Part shown: positions 16,376 through 25,242 of the stretch, in pieces
Position numbering within the stretch: position 1 is the first letter of the stretch
How the letters are laid out: every line of letters starts with the position of its first letter
NCBI RefSeq assembly: GCF_000745235.1
Contig: NZ_JQNL01000001.1
Location: 2,170,001-2,234,000, forward strand
Source of the DNA: Luteibacter mycovicinus
GTDB taxonomy: Bacteria > Pseudomonadota > Gammaproteobacteria > Xanthomonadales > Rhodanobacteraceae
Direction: 5' to 3'
Length of the DNA stretch: 64,000 nt
The notes under the pieces: generated by a model
What the model saw: the letters and a program-made list of their open reading frames with translations, nothing else
The model's database searches: none
Told to the model about the DNA's origin: nothing
Position numbers and translations under genes: made by a program

Positions 16376-17065
16376 TCACGCCATCAACAGATCTTCGTAG
16401 AACGCTCCGATCGACAGGGTCGGGTGGGCGATCTGGATCTCGAGGATCCACAGACCCGGTACCGGCGCGCCGGCGAAGTCGCCGAGGTTGCCGGCCTTGT
16501 GCACCGCATGGGGGTAGTCGCCGACCCGGTGGCCCTTGGTCGCGTGGTTGAGGCGCCAGCCCATGGCGTCAGCCTGGGCGCTGACATAGTCATAAAGCGC
16601 GACGCCCGTGACACCGTCGCGCCAGCGTGCCTCACCCCTGGCGAACAGCTCGCGCGACGCGGCTGCGCAGGCATGCATGACCGGATCGTCGCCGACCACG
16701 AAGGTGTCGCCCACATCGCCCTCGTGGCCATCGAAGACGGGCCCCAGGTCGACGAAGTAGATGTCGTTCTCACCGAGCACCGTGTCGGGTGCCGAGCGCT
16801 GGCGGAACGTCTTCAGCGTGTTGGCGCCGAAACGCAGAATGCTCGGATGCCAGATGCGATCCATACCGGCAGCCTCCAGCCGTTCCTTCGCCAGTTGAAC
16901 GGCCTCGGGCTCCGTCATGCCCGGACGGATGCGCGAGGCGATGTCGCGCAAGGCGGTCCAGGCGCGCTCGCGGGCACCCAGCATCCGGGCGAGATCGAAT
17001 TTCCTGCCGACGTTCTCGGCGGTCGCTGCGGGCATGGCGGCGGTCCAGGCGTTTCGGGGGGGCAT
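16376..17065 (-). CDS. M24 family metallopeptidase (creatinase/aminopeptidase P fold)
   Basis: About 229 residues of the pita-bread fold without the N-terminal creatinase-like domain. Metal ligands can be read in order: Asp in VDLGPVFDG, Asp in GDVGDTF, His in the GHRVGDYPH segment, Glu in LWILEIQI and Glu in FYEDLL. This suggests a dinuclear-metal Xaa-Pro-type or related peptidase. Start is uncertain: ATG 17065 has a G-rich stretch just upstream, ATG 17035 is close to where homology-like sequence begins, and ATG 17083 is also open. It stands alone, with 48 bp or more to the downstream end of the esterase gene. Confidence 0.82.
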   Translation of the reverse strand: MPPRNAWTAAMPAATAENVGRKFDLARMLGARERAWTALRDIASRIRPGMTEPEAVQLAKERLEAAGMDRIWHPSILRFGANTLKTFRQRSAPDTVLGENDIYFVDLGPVFDGHEGDVGDTFVVGDDPVMHACAAASRELFARGEARWRDGVTGVALYDYVSAQADAMGWRLNHATKGHRVGDYPHAVHKAGNLGDFAGAPVPGLWILEIQIAHPTLSIGAFYEDLLMA

Positions 17066-17113
17066 TATCCCCCGGCGAAGCATGCCGCCAACAGGGTGTG
17101 CGACACGCTTACC

Positions 17114-17926
17114 TCAAGGCCAGCCCACCGCACGCAGCCACGCGTCCACCTGCCGCGTATATCCCGGGTCGACCCCGAGTTTACGGTTGATTTCCATGTG
17201 ATCCAGCGCCATCGGCAACGTCGCGGCTCGTCCACCAAGGGCGTTCACCTTCGCGGCAAACCGCTCGTTCGCCCCGCACGACTGCGCCCGCGCCGACGAA
17301 CACACCATCAGCATCGGAGTGGCGGGCGCGCGGACCAGCCGGTCCAGCGGCGAGGCCGCCGGCCAGCCCGCCGGGTCGCGGCCGAACACGCGGTCATAGA
17401 AACGCGCATGTGGCGCGTTCATGATCTGGGGAAGATCCACGGCACCGCTGTCGAGGGATACCGTGGCCAGCCACGGTGCCACGCCCGCCTGACGGCCGAT
17501 GTCCGGCGACACGGCAAGCAGGCTGACGAGGTGCGCGCCGGCCGAATGCCCCATCAGCACGATGCGTGACGGATCGCCGTGCCACTCATGCGCGTGACGC
17601 TGCACCCAGGCCAGTGCGCTGGCGACATCGGCCGCCTGCTCCAGCGGCGAGGCGGCAGGCCAGAGTCGGTAGTTCACCGACACGACGATCGCACCCTGCG
17701 AGCCCCAGTGCGCCAGCTTGCCGTCGATGACGCCGGGGTTGTCCTTGTCGCCGACGATCCATGCGCCACCATGGACCATGACGAGAATCGGTGCGTCATG
17801 CGCGCCTGCCGGCACGTGAACCTCGAGGGTCTGTTCGCGCGACGGCCCATAGGACACATCGGCGGCCGCCGCCGGCAAGACGATGAAGGCGATCAGCCAG
17901 GCGATAAGCCGGAGGATGGGGTACAC
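17114..17926 (-). CDS. Exported alpha/beta hydrolase (carboxylesterase, BD-FAE/HSL-like)
   Basis: 270 residues. A short signal peptide ends PAAAA/DV. The oxyanion motif HGGAW is at 52-56, the nucleophile elbow GHSAG has Ser128, and the catalytic His is probably in LDHMEI near the end. Start is GTG 17926, chosen because GAGGAAG stands 6 nt before it and the signal peptide begins there; the frame runs further upstream, antisense-free but through the neighbouring gene. It lies only 10 bp after a secreted low-complexity protein gene and is likely co-transcribed. Substrate unknown; small acyl esters or feruloyl-type esters are plausible. Confidence 0.87.
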   Translation of the reverse strand: MYPILRLIAWLIAFIVLPAAAADVSYGPSREQTLEVHVPAGAHDAPILVMVHGGAWIVGDKDNPGVIDGKLAHWGSQGAIVVSVNYRLWPAASPLEQAADVASALAWVQRHAHEWHGDPSRIVLMGHSAGAHLVSLLAVSPDIGRQAGVAPWLATVSLDSGAVDLPQIMNAPHARFYDRVFGRDPAGWPAASPLDRLVRAPATPMLMVCSSARAQSCGANERFAAKVNALGGRAATLPMALDHMEINRKLGVDPGYTRQVDAWLRAVGWP

Positions 17927-17936
17927 CGGAGCTTCC

Positions 17937-18440
17937 TCAGTGGCAGGCGATGCTTTCGCCAGCCGCGTTGCTGCAACTGCCGGTGTGAGTGACCCCGTCC
18001 CGGGTGACCGTCGTGCTGCCGCTGTAGCTGTTCCCAGCCGCGCCGGTCGCCGAGGCGGTATGCGTGATGCCCTGCCCTTGCGCACCCGTGGTTTGTCCCG
18101 CGAACGTTCCACCCTGCGACCCGGTAGCGTTCGTGTTGCGATCGAAGCTCCCAGTGCCATCGGCGTTATGGGTGGCTGTCGCGCGGGTCGTTGCCGTGCC
18201 GCCGCCAGCTCCACGCCAGCTACCTCCGGCGTTGGATGTCACATTGCCCTGGCCGTCGGAGACCGTACGACGACCGTGCGCGCCCGCCGCACCGTTGGGA
18301 CCCCGGAACCCCGCCGCGTGGCCGGCGACGGCACCTCCCGCGGCCTGCCCGTGAGCGCCATAGGCGACGAAACGACCCGATGCGGTCGCCACGCCGGATG
18401 CGAGAAGAAGCGCCAGGGAGCAGGCAATCGTGCGATACAT
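17937..18440 (-). CDS. Secreted Gly/Ala/Thr/Ser-rich low-complexity protein
   Basis: 167 residues: signal peptide ending GVATA, then a mature chain dominated by Gly, Ala, Thr, Ser and Asn with loose internal repetition (for example TTRATATHNADGTGSF, TGSQGGTFAGQTTGAQG, SGSTTVTRDGVTHTGSC). It ends with two cysteines (GSCSNAAGESIAC) that could form a disulfide. GGAG lies 9 nt before the ATG. I recognise no catalytic domain; an extracellular or surface structural role is possible. It is the first gene of a two-gene operon with the exported esterase. Confidence 0.78.
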   Translation of the reverse strand: MYRTIACSLALLLASGVATASGRFVAYGAHGQAAGGAVAGHAAGFRGPNGAAGAHGRRTVSDGQGNVTSNAGGSWRGAGGGTATTRATATHNADGTGSFDRNTNATGSQGGTFAGQTTGAQGQGITHTASATGAAGNSYSGSTTVTRDGVTHTGSCSNAAGESIACH

Positions 18441-18605
18441 GAGCAAACTCCATCTCGATGGCCGTCCGGCCGGAGGCGTCACTCTGACGAATGCCAGGGC
18501 GGCCCGCCGTCACACTTCGCAACCGAACGTTTCCTTGCCCCGCTTACGAAACATCCTGTTACATCTTCGCTCCCGGTCGTGTCCCGGACACGGCAGAATC
18601 GCACC

Positions 18606-19322
18606 ATGACCGAGTCCACGCCCTCCCGCATCCTGATCGTCGACGACGACGCGCGCCTGCGCGATCTGCTCTCGCGCTACCTGCAGAGCCAGGGCTTCGC
18701 GACGGTGACGGCCGAGGACGGCAAGGCGCTGGACCGCGAGCTGAAGCGTCGACACGTCGACCTCATCGTGCTCGACATCATGATGCCGGGAGAAGACGGC
18801 CTTGCCATCTGTCGTCGCCTGCGTGGCCAGGGCGTGGATACGCCGATCATCATGCTGACGGCGCGCGGCGACGAGGTGGATCGCATCGTCGGGCTCGAGA
18901 TCGGCGCCGACGACTACCTGGCCAAGCCGGGCAGCCCGCGCGAGCTGGTCGCCCGGATCAACGCCGTGCTTCGCCGTGGGCGCGCCGCGCCCGGCGCACC
19001 GCTCACCGACAACCGCCGCGTCGTCTTCGGGCCCTTCGTACTCGAACTCGGCACGCGCCGCCTGCTCCGCGATGGCGAACCGCAGCACCTGACGACCGGT
19101 GAGTTCGCCGTGCTCGCGACACTGGTACAGCGCCCGCGCCAGCCACTCACGCGCGACCAGCTGATGAGCTCCGCGCGCGGTCGCGACCATGAGGCCTTCG
19201 ACCGGAGCATGGACGTGATGATGAGCCGGCTGCGCCGGGTCGTGGAAGACGATCCGCGCGAACCGCGCTGGCTGCAGACCGTCTGGGGACACGGCTACGT
19301 CTTCGTTCCGGACGGCCCGTGA
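18606..19322 (+). CDS. OmpR-family response regulator
   Basis: 238 residues: receiver domain with acidic pocket (VDDDARLRD), phosphoacceptor Asp57 (LIVLDIMMPGEDG), switch Thr in MLTARGD and Lys107. It is followed by a winged-helix DNA-binding domain ending VWGHGYVFVPDGP. The residue after Lys-Pro is Gly (LAKPGSPRELVARI) where most OmpR relatives have Phe, a small oddity. It is coupled to the histidine kinase by a GTGA overlap. Closest functional analogues are OmpR/EnvZ-type pairs; the regulon is unknown. It is divergent from the secreted repeat-protein operon, a possible target. Confidence 0.92.
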   Translation: MTESTPSRILIVDDDARLRDLLSRYLQSQGFATVTAEDGKALDRELKRRHVDLIVLDIMMPGEDGLAICRRLRGQGVDTPIIMLTARGDEVDRIVGLEIGADDYLAKPGSPRELVARINAVLRRGRAAPGAPLTDNRRVVFGPFVLELGTRRLLRDGEPQHLTTGEFAVLATLVQRPRQPLTRDQLMSSARGRDHEAFDRSMDVMMSRLRRVVEDDPREPRWLQTVWGHGYVFVPDGP

Positions 19323-20647
19323 ACCGGCGGCCATCCAGCCTGTTCGCAAGGATCGCCACGCTGCTCGCCGTTACGGTCGGGTTGTGCTTCGTCCTGAGCA
19401 TCGTCGCGATCCGGATCACCAGCGACGAAGGCGCGGGCCGCGTGGGCATACGCGGCGCGACGGCACGTATCGTCGTCGCGGATACGCTCATCGCCAGCGG
19501 CAAGGAGGCCGGGCTGGCCGAGATCCACGTGATCCGCGCGCCCACCGCGCCCGCAGGCAGGGAGCCCGTCCTTCCCGTCGTTCGCCGCACTCTGGAGGAC
19601 ATTCGCCAGGCCTTTCCCGGTCGTGAAGTGCGCATCGATGGCATGCACGATGCCACGCTGTGGATCGCTGCGCCGGCGCCCGCGACAGGCTGGCTGGGTG
19701 TGCCAGTGACCAACACCGGAAAGCCGGCCGTTCGCGCCGGCCTGCTCGCCATTGCGCTGGGCGGCGTGCTGATCGTGCTGCTCGCCGGACTTTACGCGCG
19801 CAGCATCACCGCACCGCTGCGGCAGCTTGCCGACAGTGCCGCCCACATGGTGAACGGAAGCGAGCCGCCATCGCTCCCCGACGGGGTCGCGCGTGAACTG
19901 ACCGAGCTACGGTCTGCCCTCGCCCGCGCCGCGGCCGACGTTCGTGCCAGCGCACGTGAGCGCGACCTCATGCTGGCCGCGCTGTCGCACGACATGCGCA
20001 CGCCGCTCGCCCGGCTGCGCCTCGGACTGGAGCTCTCGCCCGTGACCGATCCCGCGTTGCGCGGCGGCATGGAAGCGGACATCGATGCGCTCGACAGCCT
20101 CTGCGAACACTTCATCGCCTTCGCACGCGACGGTCGTGACGAAGCGACGGGCGACGTCGACTTGAGCGCGATCGTGCACGACGTGGCGGCTGTCGCATCG
20201 GCGCATGGCGAGGTGTGGACGTTGCGGCTGCCCGACGCGCCGATCATCCAGGGCAAGCCCCTGACCTTGCGTCGCGCTGTGGAGAATCTCGTCCGCAACG
20301 CAAGCCGACATGGTGCGGCACCGTTCGAAGCGACGATCGAGGTCACCGCGACGGAGATCCTTACGACGGTGATCGACCATGGATCCGGCGTACCCGAGAC
20401 CTTGCTGCCCCACCTCGGCCAGCCGTTTTTCCGCGGAAACGCCGCCCGCAGCGATGCCACGGGCAGCGGTCTGGGCCTGGCCAGCGTTCGACGCACGGCG
20501 ATCCAGCACGGCGGCGAACTGCATCTGCGCAACCTGCCGGAAGGCGGATTCGCCGCGACGCTGGTGTTACCGCGCGGCAATCCACGGACTCAGGCGGGCT
20601 TCGTGGGTTTACGCGTCGCATGCGAACGCCGTCTACCCGCGATGTGA
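19319..20647 (+). CDS. Membrane sensor histidine kinase (EnvZ type)
   Basis: 442 residues from GTG 19319, overlapping the regulator stop. Two transmembrane helices (about 10-30 and 140-160) enclose a periplasmic domain of roughly 110 residues. HAMP follows (ARSITAPLRQLADSA), then HisKA with His224 (ALSHDMRTPLARLR). The ATPase has an N box (ENLVRNASRHG), G1 (DHGSGVPE) and G2 (GSGLGLASVRR). The stop codon lies in the loop of a long hairpin. Confidence 0.92.
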   Translation: MNRRPSSLFARIATLLAVTVGLCFVLSIVAIRITSDEGAGRVGIRGATARIVVADTLIASGKEAGLAEIHVIRAPTAPAGREPVLPVVRRTLEDIRQAFPGREVRIDGMHDATLWIAAPAPATGWLGVPVTNTGKPAVRAGLLAIALGGVLIVLLAGLYARSITAPLRQLADSAAHMVNGSEPPSLPDGVARELTELRSALARAAADVRASARERDLMLAALSHDMRTPLARLRLGLELSPVTDPALRGGMEADIDALDSLCEHFIAFARDGRDEATGDVDLSAIVHDVAAVASAHGEVWTLRLPDAPIIQGKPLTLRRAVENLVRNASRHGAAPFEATIEVTATEILTTVIDHGSGVPETLLPHLGQPFFRGNAARSDATGSGLGLASVRRTAIQHGGELHLRNLPEGGFAATLVLPRGNPRTQAGFVGLRVACERRLPAM

Positions 20648-20660
20648 CGCGGATAGACGG
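20629..20660. terminator. Hairpin around the histidine-kinase stop codon
   Basis: Arms CCGTCTACCCGCG and CGCGGATAGACGG pair over 12 of 13 positions around a 6-nt loop that contains the kinase TGA. It lies between convergent genes (kinase and old yellow enzyme) and could terminate both; no clear U-run. Confidence 0.55.
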
Positions 20661-20671
20661 GGGTGTCGTTG

Positions 20672-21790
20672 TCAGACCAGCTCAGCCAGCGACGCCGGAT
20701 CGAACGACTTCATCGCCGCTGTATCCCCCGCACGCACCTTCGACACCCACTGCGGATCGCCCAGCAACGCGCGGCCCACGGCGATCAGGTCGAACTCATC
20801 GCGCTCCAGACGTTCGGCCAGACGCTCGACGCCCACGGGCGACGACGTCGCGCCACCGAACGAGGCAAGGAACTCGCCATCGAGGCCGACCGACCCGACG
20901 GAGATCGTCGCGGCGCCGGTCACCTTCTTCGCCCAGCCGGCGAAGTTGAGACCCTCGGCGCCGTCGACGTCCGGGAACTCCGGTTCCCAGAAACGACGCT
21001 GCGAGCAATGCAGGACATCCACACCTGCGGCCACCAGCGGCGACAGCCACGCTTCGAGTTCGGCCGGCGTATGGGCCAGACGCGTCTGATAGTCCTGCTG
21101 CTTCCACTGGCTGACGCGGAGGATCAGCGGCATGTCGGGGCCGATCGCGGCGCGCACGGCGGCGACGACTTCGGCGGCGAAGCGCGCACGCTCCGGCAAC
21201 GTGGCGCCACCGTAACGGTCGGCGCGCTCGTTCGAACCGTTCCAGAAGAACTGGTCGATCAGATAGCCGTGCGCGCCGTGCAGTTCGACGACGTCGAAGC
21301 CGAGTTCTTTCGCACTCAAGGCGGCGCGCGCGAAAGCGGCGACGGTATCGGCGATGTCTTCGTCGGTCATGGCCACGCCGTGGCTGTCGCCGGGGCCGTT
21401 GATGCCCGACGGGCTTTCCGCCGACACCGGACCCACCCAGCCGGACATACCGCGCGTGCCGCCGGTATGCCAGATCTGCGGGCCCATGCGGCCGCCAACG
21501 GCGTGCACTTCGTCGATCACATGGCGCCAGCCGGCCAGAGCGGCGTCGCCGAAGAAGGACGGAATGTTGGGTTCGTTACGCGAGGCCGGGCGGTCGATCA
21601 CCGTGCCTTCGGAGAGGATCAGGCCGACGCCATCGGCGGCACGGCGGCGGTAATAAGCGGCGTTGGCTTCTCCCGGCACGCCCGCGTCGGTGAACAGACG
21701 GGTCATGGGCGCCATGACGATGCGGTTGGCCAGCGTGAGGCCTTTGAGGGTGAAAGGGCGGAACAGCGCGTCGACAGCGGCCTGGGTCAT
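20672..21790 (-). CDS. Old yellow enzyme family NADH:flavin oxidoreductase
   Basis: 372 residues, an FMN-dependent TIM barrel that reduces activated alkenes, nitro compounds or quinones. Visible features: N-terminal RIVMAPMTRLFTDAG, substrate-binding QIWHTGG, and the family signature ELHGAHGYLIDQFFW with NERADRYGG. The C-terminal FMN-phosphate loops are ISVGSVG and AVGRALLGDP. It is divergent from an HxlR-type regulator across 92 bp containing a palindromic operator, which suggests induction by electrophiles or quinones. Confidence 0.92.
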   Translation of the reverse strand: MTQAAVDALFRPFTLKGLTLANRIVMAPMTRLFTDAGVPGEANAAYYRRRAADGVGLILSEGTVIDRPASRNEPNIPSFFGDAALAGWRHVIDEVHAVGGRMGPQIWHTGGTRGMSGWVGPVSAESPSGINGPGDSHGVAMTDEDIADTVAAFARAALSAKELGFDVVELHGAHGYLIDQFFWNGSNERADRYGGATLPERARFAAEVVAAVRAAIGPDMPLILRVSQWKQQDYQTRLAHTPAELEAWLSPLVAAGVDVLHCSQRRFWEPEFPDVDGAEGLNFAGWAKKVTGAATISVGSVGLDGEFLASFGGATSSPVGVERLAERLERDEFDLIAVGRALLGDPQWVSKVRAGDTAAMKSFDPASLAELV

Positions 21791-21827
21791 GAGAAATATC
21801 GCACCTTTATTGAAGATGCGTGCGAGG

Positions 21828-21842
21828 GTATACAGGATATAC
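21828..21842. promoter_or_regulatory. Probable HxlR operator
   Basis: GTATACAGGATATAC has inverted GTATA / TATAC arms. It lies midway in the 92-bp divergent promoter region of the OYE and HxlR genes. Confidence 0.55.
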
Positions 21843-21882
21843 TTGGCGTCAATAAGGCACTTGAAAGCTCTCAGGTATCTCC

Positions 21883-22287
21883 ATGGAAACCCGCGCTGAT
21901 CCGACCTGCTCTCCCACGCACTTCTCGGCCGGATGCCCCAGCCGCGTGCTGTTCGAGCAGGTCGCCGATAAGTGGTCGATGATGGTCCTCACCGTGTTGC
22001 ACGGCGGGCCGTTGCGCTTCAACGCGATCCGGCGGCAGCTCGAAGGCGTCACGCAGAAGGCGCTCACGCAGTGCCTGCGCCGTCTCGAGCGCAACGGGCT
22101 GCTTACGCGACGCATCATTCCGGCCGCGCCGATCGGTGTGGAGTACGCGCTCACCGATCTCGGCCGATCGCTGCATCGGCCGTTCAAGGAGCTCTACATC
22201 TGGATGCACCAGAACCTGGATGAGGTCGAGGCGGCACGTGTCCGTTATGACGAAGCGTCATCCGCGCCTGCGGATGCCGTCGCCTAG
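21883..22287 (+). CDS. HxlR-family transcriptional regulator
   Basis: 134 residues with a winged helix (LRFNAIRRQLEGVTQKALTQ) typical of HxlR/YodB/HypR proteins. The N-terminus contains the conserved cysteine just before helix 1 (GCPSRVLFEQVADKWSMM) plus an extra Cys nine residues earlier. In YodB-type members this cysteine senses quinones and diamide by thiol chemistry, and the targets are nitro- or quinone reductases. The divergent old yellow enzyme fits that. Its last codons overlap the convergent repeat-protein gene by 4 bp. Confidence 0.88.
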   Translation: METRADPTCSPTHFSAGCPSRVLFEQVADKWSMMVLTVLHGGPLRFNAIRRQLEGVTQKALTQCLRRLERNGLLTRRIIPAAPIGVEYALTDLGRSLHRPFKELYIWMHQNLDEVEAARVRYDEASSAPADAVA

Positions 22288-22706
22288 GAATGTGACGACG
22301 GGTGCGCCTGAGCCCTGAGCCGGGCACTCGCCCGCGCTCTTACCGCATCCGACCCGTCGACCCGCGACAGGTACTGCAACACGTCACGCTTCGTCGAAGG
22401 ATTGGCGGCGATACACACGCGCACTTTCTCGTTCACGTCGTCGGCCAGTTCGCGCAGCAGCGTCTCCGAGGCGTCGACGCGCTCGGCCACGGCGTGGCGG
22501 ACGATCCAGTTCGCATCGCTGGCCAGACGTTCCAGCATCTCCGGCGGCGACGTGCGGTTGTAGGCGATAAACGGCCGCAGTTCGGGAGCGCGTGCGTGGA
22601 TCTGCATCCACACCGCGAGCGGCACCGTCTCGCTGGCGGCGCGCTGGTTGTCATCGGGATCGTCGCTGACGCGCAGCCGAATCCATTCGTTGGCATTGTC
22701 GATCAT
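22284..22706 (-). CDS. LRV/HEAT-like helical repeat protein
   Basis: 140 residues built from about four degenerate repeats of the leucine-rich-variant type, such as YNRTSPPEMLERLASDANWI, VRHAVAERVDASETLLRELA and VRVCIAANPSTKRDVLQYLS. No cysteine cluster of the iron-sulfur LRV proteins is present. Such alpha-helical solenoids mediate protein-protein contact; no specific partner is evident. Confidence 0.7.
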   Translation of the reverse strand: MIDNANEWIRLRVSDDPDDNQRAASETVPLAVWMQIHARAPELRPFIAYNRTSPPEMLERLASDANWIVRHAVAERVDASETLLRELADDVNEKVRVCIAANPSTKRDVLQYLSRVDGSDAVRARASARLRAQAHPSSHS

Positions 22707-22739
22707 GTTTCCCCCTTCCCGCGGATGCGCCCGCGAGCA

Positions 22740-23816
22740 TCAACCCAGGCGCAGCACCGCCGCCGTCTGGGCAACGATGGTACGCCCGATCTCCTCCGCT
22801 GGCACCTCCCTGGCCAGGGCACCGGCCTGACCCGACCACAATGGCTGGAAATCGCCCTGCGCCATCGCTTCCGTCGCTGCCCGCAACGGCGTCAGCGGCC
22901 CGGCCGCCAGGGGGAACGGCGGTGCATCGGCGGAAAGGGGACCTACTTCACGCATCAGGCGGTTGATGGCGCCCCGCGCCGGGCGCCCGGTCAGCACGTT
23001 GGTGACCACGGTGTTGTCGTCACGTACGCCGCGCAGCGCGGCGCGATGCACGGCGGCGCTGGTCGATTCCGGCGACAGCAGGAAGGCCGTGCCCATCTGC
23101 ACGGCGGAGGCGCCCAGACACAGCGCGGCGGCCATCCCACGTCCATCGGAAATGCCACCGGCGGCGATCACGGGGATGCTCAGCGCGTCGACCATCTGCG
23201 GCACGAGCGCCATCGTGCCGGGCTGCGTCGTCATGTCGTCGGTGAGGAAGTTGCCGCGATGGCCTCCGGCTTCATACCCCTGGGCGATAACGGCATCGCA
23301 GCCGCGCTCGGCCAGCCAGCGGCCTTCGGCGACCGTGGTCGCGGTGGCAAGAAGGATGGCACCGGTCGCCTTCACCCTGTCGAGCAGAGCCGTCTCGGGT
23401 AAGCCGAAGTGAAAGCTCACCACTTCGGGCTTCAGCTCTTCGACGAGCGAGCACATGGCGGCATCGAACGGCGCGCGCCCACCGGCGGCGGGCAGCTTTG
23501 CCGGATCCACATCGAATTCGCTGAAGTAGGGCGCCAGCCGGTCCAGCCATCGACGTGTCTGCGCCTCGGTCGGCGTCACCGCCGTATGCGCGAAGAAATT
23601 GAGGTTGATCGGTCCGGGCACGGCCGCACGAAACACCGCGACCTCCTCACGCACCCTGTCGGCGGTGATCGAGGCGCACGGCAGCGAACCGAGGCCACCG
23701 GCACGCGCCACGGCGATGGCGAGAGCGGATCCGCCGGAACCGGCCATCGGCGCGAGGAGAAAAGGATGCTCGATGGCGAACAGGTCGAGCACGCGACGGT
23801 CGGTCCAGACAGGCAC
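22740..23816 (-). CDS. Nitronate monooxygenase / 2-nitropropane dioxygenase family
   Basis: 358 residues, FMN-binding TIM barrel. Motifs seen: LAPMAGSGGSALAIAVARAGGLGSL at the N-terminal edge (first half of FMN site), AQGYEAGGHRG (the NPD signature with catalytic His), and PVIAAGGISDGRGMAAALCLGASAVQMGTAF in pieces forming the phosphate site. It oxidises alkyl nitronates to carbonyl compounds. Start GTG 23816 is chosen because AGGAG lies 6 nt before it; a TTG at 23858 is open but unsupported. It sits among other flavin oxidoreductases. Confidence 0.88.
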   Translation of the reverse strand: MPVWTDRRVLDLFAIEHPFLLAPMAGSGGSALAIAVARAGGLGSLPCASITADRVREEVAVFRAAVPGPINLNFFAHTAVTPTEAQTRRWLDRLAPYFSEFDVDPAKLPAAGGRAPFDAAMCSLVEELKPEVVSFHFGLPETALLDRVKATGAILLATATTVAEGRWLAERGCDAVIAQGYEAGGHRGNFLTDDMTTQPGTMALVPQMVDALSIPVIAAGGISDGRGMAAALCLGASAVQMGTAFLLSPESTSAAVHRAALRGVRDDNTVVTNVLTGRPARGAINRLMREVGPLSADAPPFPLAAGPLTPLRAATEAMAQGDFQPLWSGQAGALAREVPAEEIGRTIVAQTAAVLRLG

Positions 23817-23894
23817 AGCAAACTCCTCGAAGCGAACCGCGAAGGTCGATACCGGCAAGGATAGACCGGTCGACCTCCGCGTCGCGTAAAGTCT

Positions 23895-25232
23895 TCAGTG
23901 TGCTTCGGCTTTCCGCAGCGACGTGCGTGCCGCCGCGGCCTGGCTCTCGGTGACAGCGGACGCATGGTTGCCGAAGCCCGTACGCACGAAGGTTGCCACC
24001 TGCGCCACCTCCGCATCGCTCAGACGCTCGGCGAAGCCGGGCATGCCCAGCGGCGACGGTGCCTTTTCGGTCGACGGCAGGTGGCTACCGCCGAGGATCA
24101 GCCGCACCAGCGTGGTCGGGTCGTCCGCGAGCACGGTCGGGTTGCCCGCGATCGTCGGGAACACGTGCGCGTAACCTTCCGCGTCGGTGCGATGGCAAGC
24201 GGCGCAATTATCGACATAGATTTCAGCGCCGCGGCTATCGTTGATGCCGGCCTGCAGGGCCTTCGCGGTGGTGTCGTCGGGCGCGAAGCGCGACGGATCG
24301 TCCGCCGTGGCTGGCAGCGTCTTCAGGTACGCGGCGATCGCATGCAGATCGTCGTCCTTCAGCCACTGCATGCTGTGCACGGCCACGTCGGCCATCGGCT
24401 GACCGACCACGGCGCTGTGCGCGTTACGCGCGGTACGCAGCGTGTCCACGATGTCCTGTTCGCTCCAGCGACCCAGACCGTCGGCCGTGTTGCCACGCAG
24501 ATTCACCGCATACCAGCCGTCGATCACCTGGCCACCGGACAGGTACGAGCCACCCTTCTCGTCAAGCGTCCGCTCCTGCAAAGCGAAGCCGCGTGGCGTG
24601 TGACAGCTGCCGCAGTGACCCGCGCCCTGGACGAGATAGGCGCCGCGGGCGATCTTCTCGTCCGGGTACGCCTTCGGATCGAATACCACGCTGTCGGCAT
24701 CCGGTGCGAACAGCTTGCGCCAGATCGCCAGCGGCCAACGCATCGACAGCGGCCACGGAATCGCCGTGCCCTGGTTCGCGCGCGAGGACGGCTCGATGCC
24801 GCCGTGCCGGAAGTACGCGTACAGCGCGCGCACGTCGTCGTCGCTGAGACGCGCATACGACGGGAACGGCATGGCCGGGTAAAGGCTCGAGCCATCCGCC
24901 GCGATGCCATGACGCAGCGCGCGGTCGAACTGGTCGAGCGTGTACTTGCCGATGCCGTGGTCCGCGTCGGGCGTGATGTTGCTGCTGTAGATCGTACCCA
25001 GCGGCGTCGCCATCGGCAGGCCACCTTCGAACGGCTTGCCGCCCGGACGGCTGTGGCATGCCGTGCAGTCGCTGGCCAGGGCCAGGTAGTGGCCCTTCTC
25101 GATCAGGGCCTTGTCGTCCGCGGGCACATCGCCGGCGATCGCACGCGTGTGCGTGGGCCAGAACGCGAACGCCAGCGCAGCCACGAGCACGACCACGCCG
25201 AGGGCGATCAGGGTGAGGAAGAACTTTTTCAT
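23895..25232 (-). CDS. Triheme cytochrome c subunit of gluconate 2-dehydrogenase-type enzyme
   Basis: 445 residues with an N-terminal membrane anchor/signal (about 4-25) and three c-type haem motifs: CTACH (56-60), CGSCH (207-211) and CAACH (343-347). Axial Met candidates follow each. Length and haem number match the membrane-bound FAD gluconate/sorbitol/alcohol dehydrogenase cytochrome subunit, which passes electrons from the periplasmic flavoprotein to quinone. It lies 10 bp after the flavoprotein gene; the final residues are AH. Confidence 0.93.
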   Translation of the reverse strand: MKKFFLTLIALGVVVLVAALAFAFWPTHTRAIAGDVPADDKALIEKGHYLALASDCTACHSRPGGKPFEGGLPMATPLGTIYSSNITPDADHGIGKYTLDQFDRALRHGIAADGSSLYPAMPFPSYARLSDDDVRALYAYFRHGGIEPSSRANQGTAIPWPLSMRWPLAIWRKLFAPDADSVVFDPKAYPDEKIARGAYLVQGAGHCGSCHTPRGFALQERTLDEKGGSYLSGGQVIDGWYAVNLRGNTADGLGRWSEQDIVDTLRTARNAHSAVVGQPMADVAVHSMQWLKDDDLHAIAAYLKTLPATADDPSRFAPDDTTAKALQAGINDSRGAEIYVDNCAACHRTDAEGYAHVFPTIAGNPTVLADDPTTLVRLILGGSHLPSTEKAPSPLGMPGFAERLSDAEVAQVATFVRTGFGNHASAVTESQAAAARTSLRKAEAH

Positions 25233-25242
25233 CTCGTTCTCC

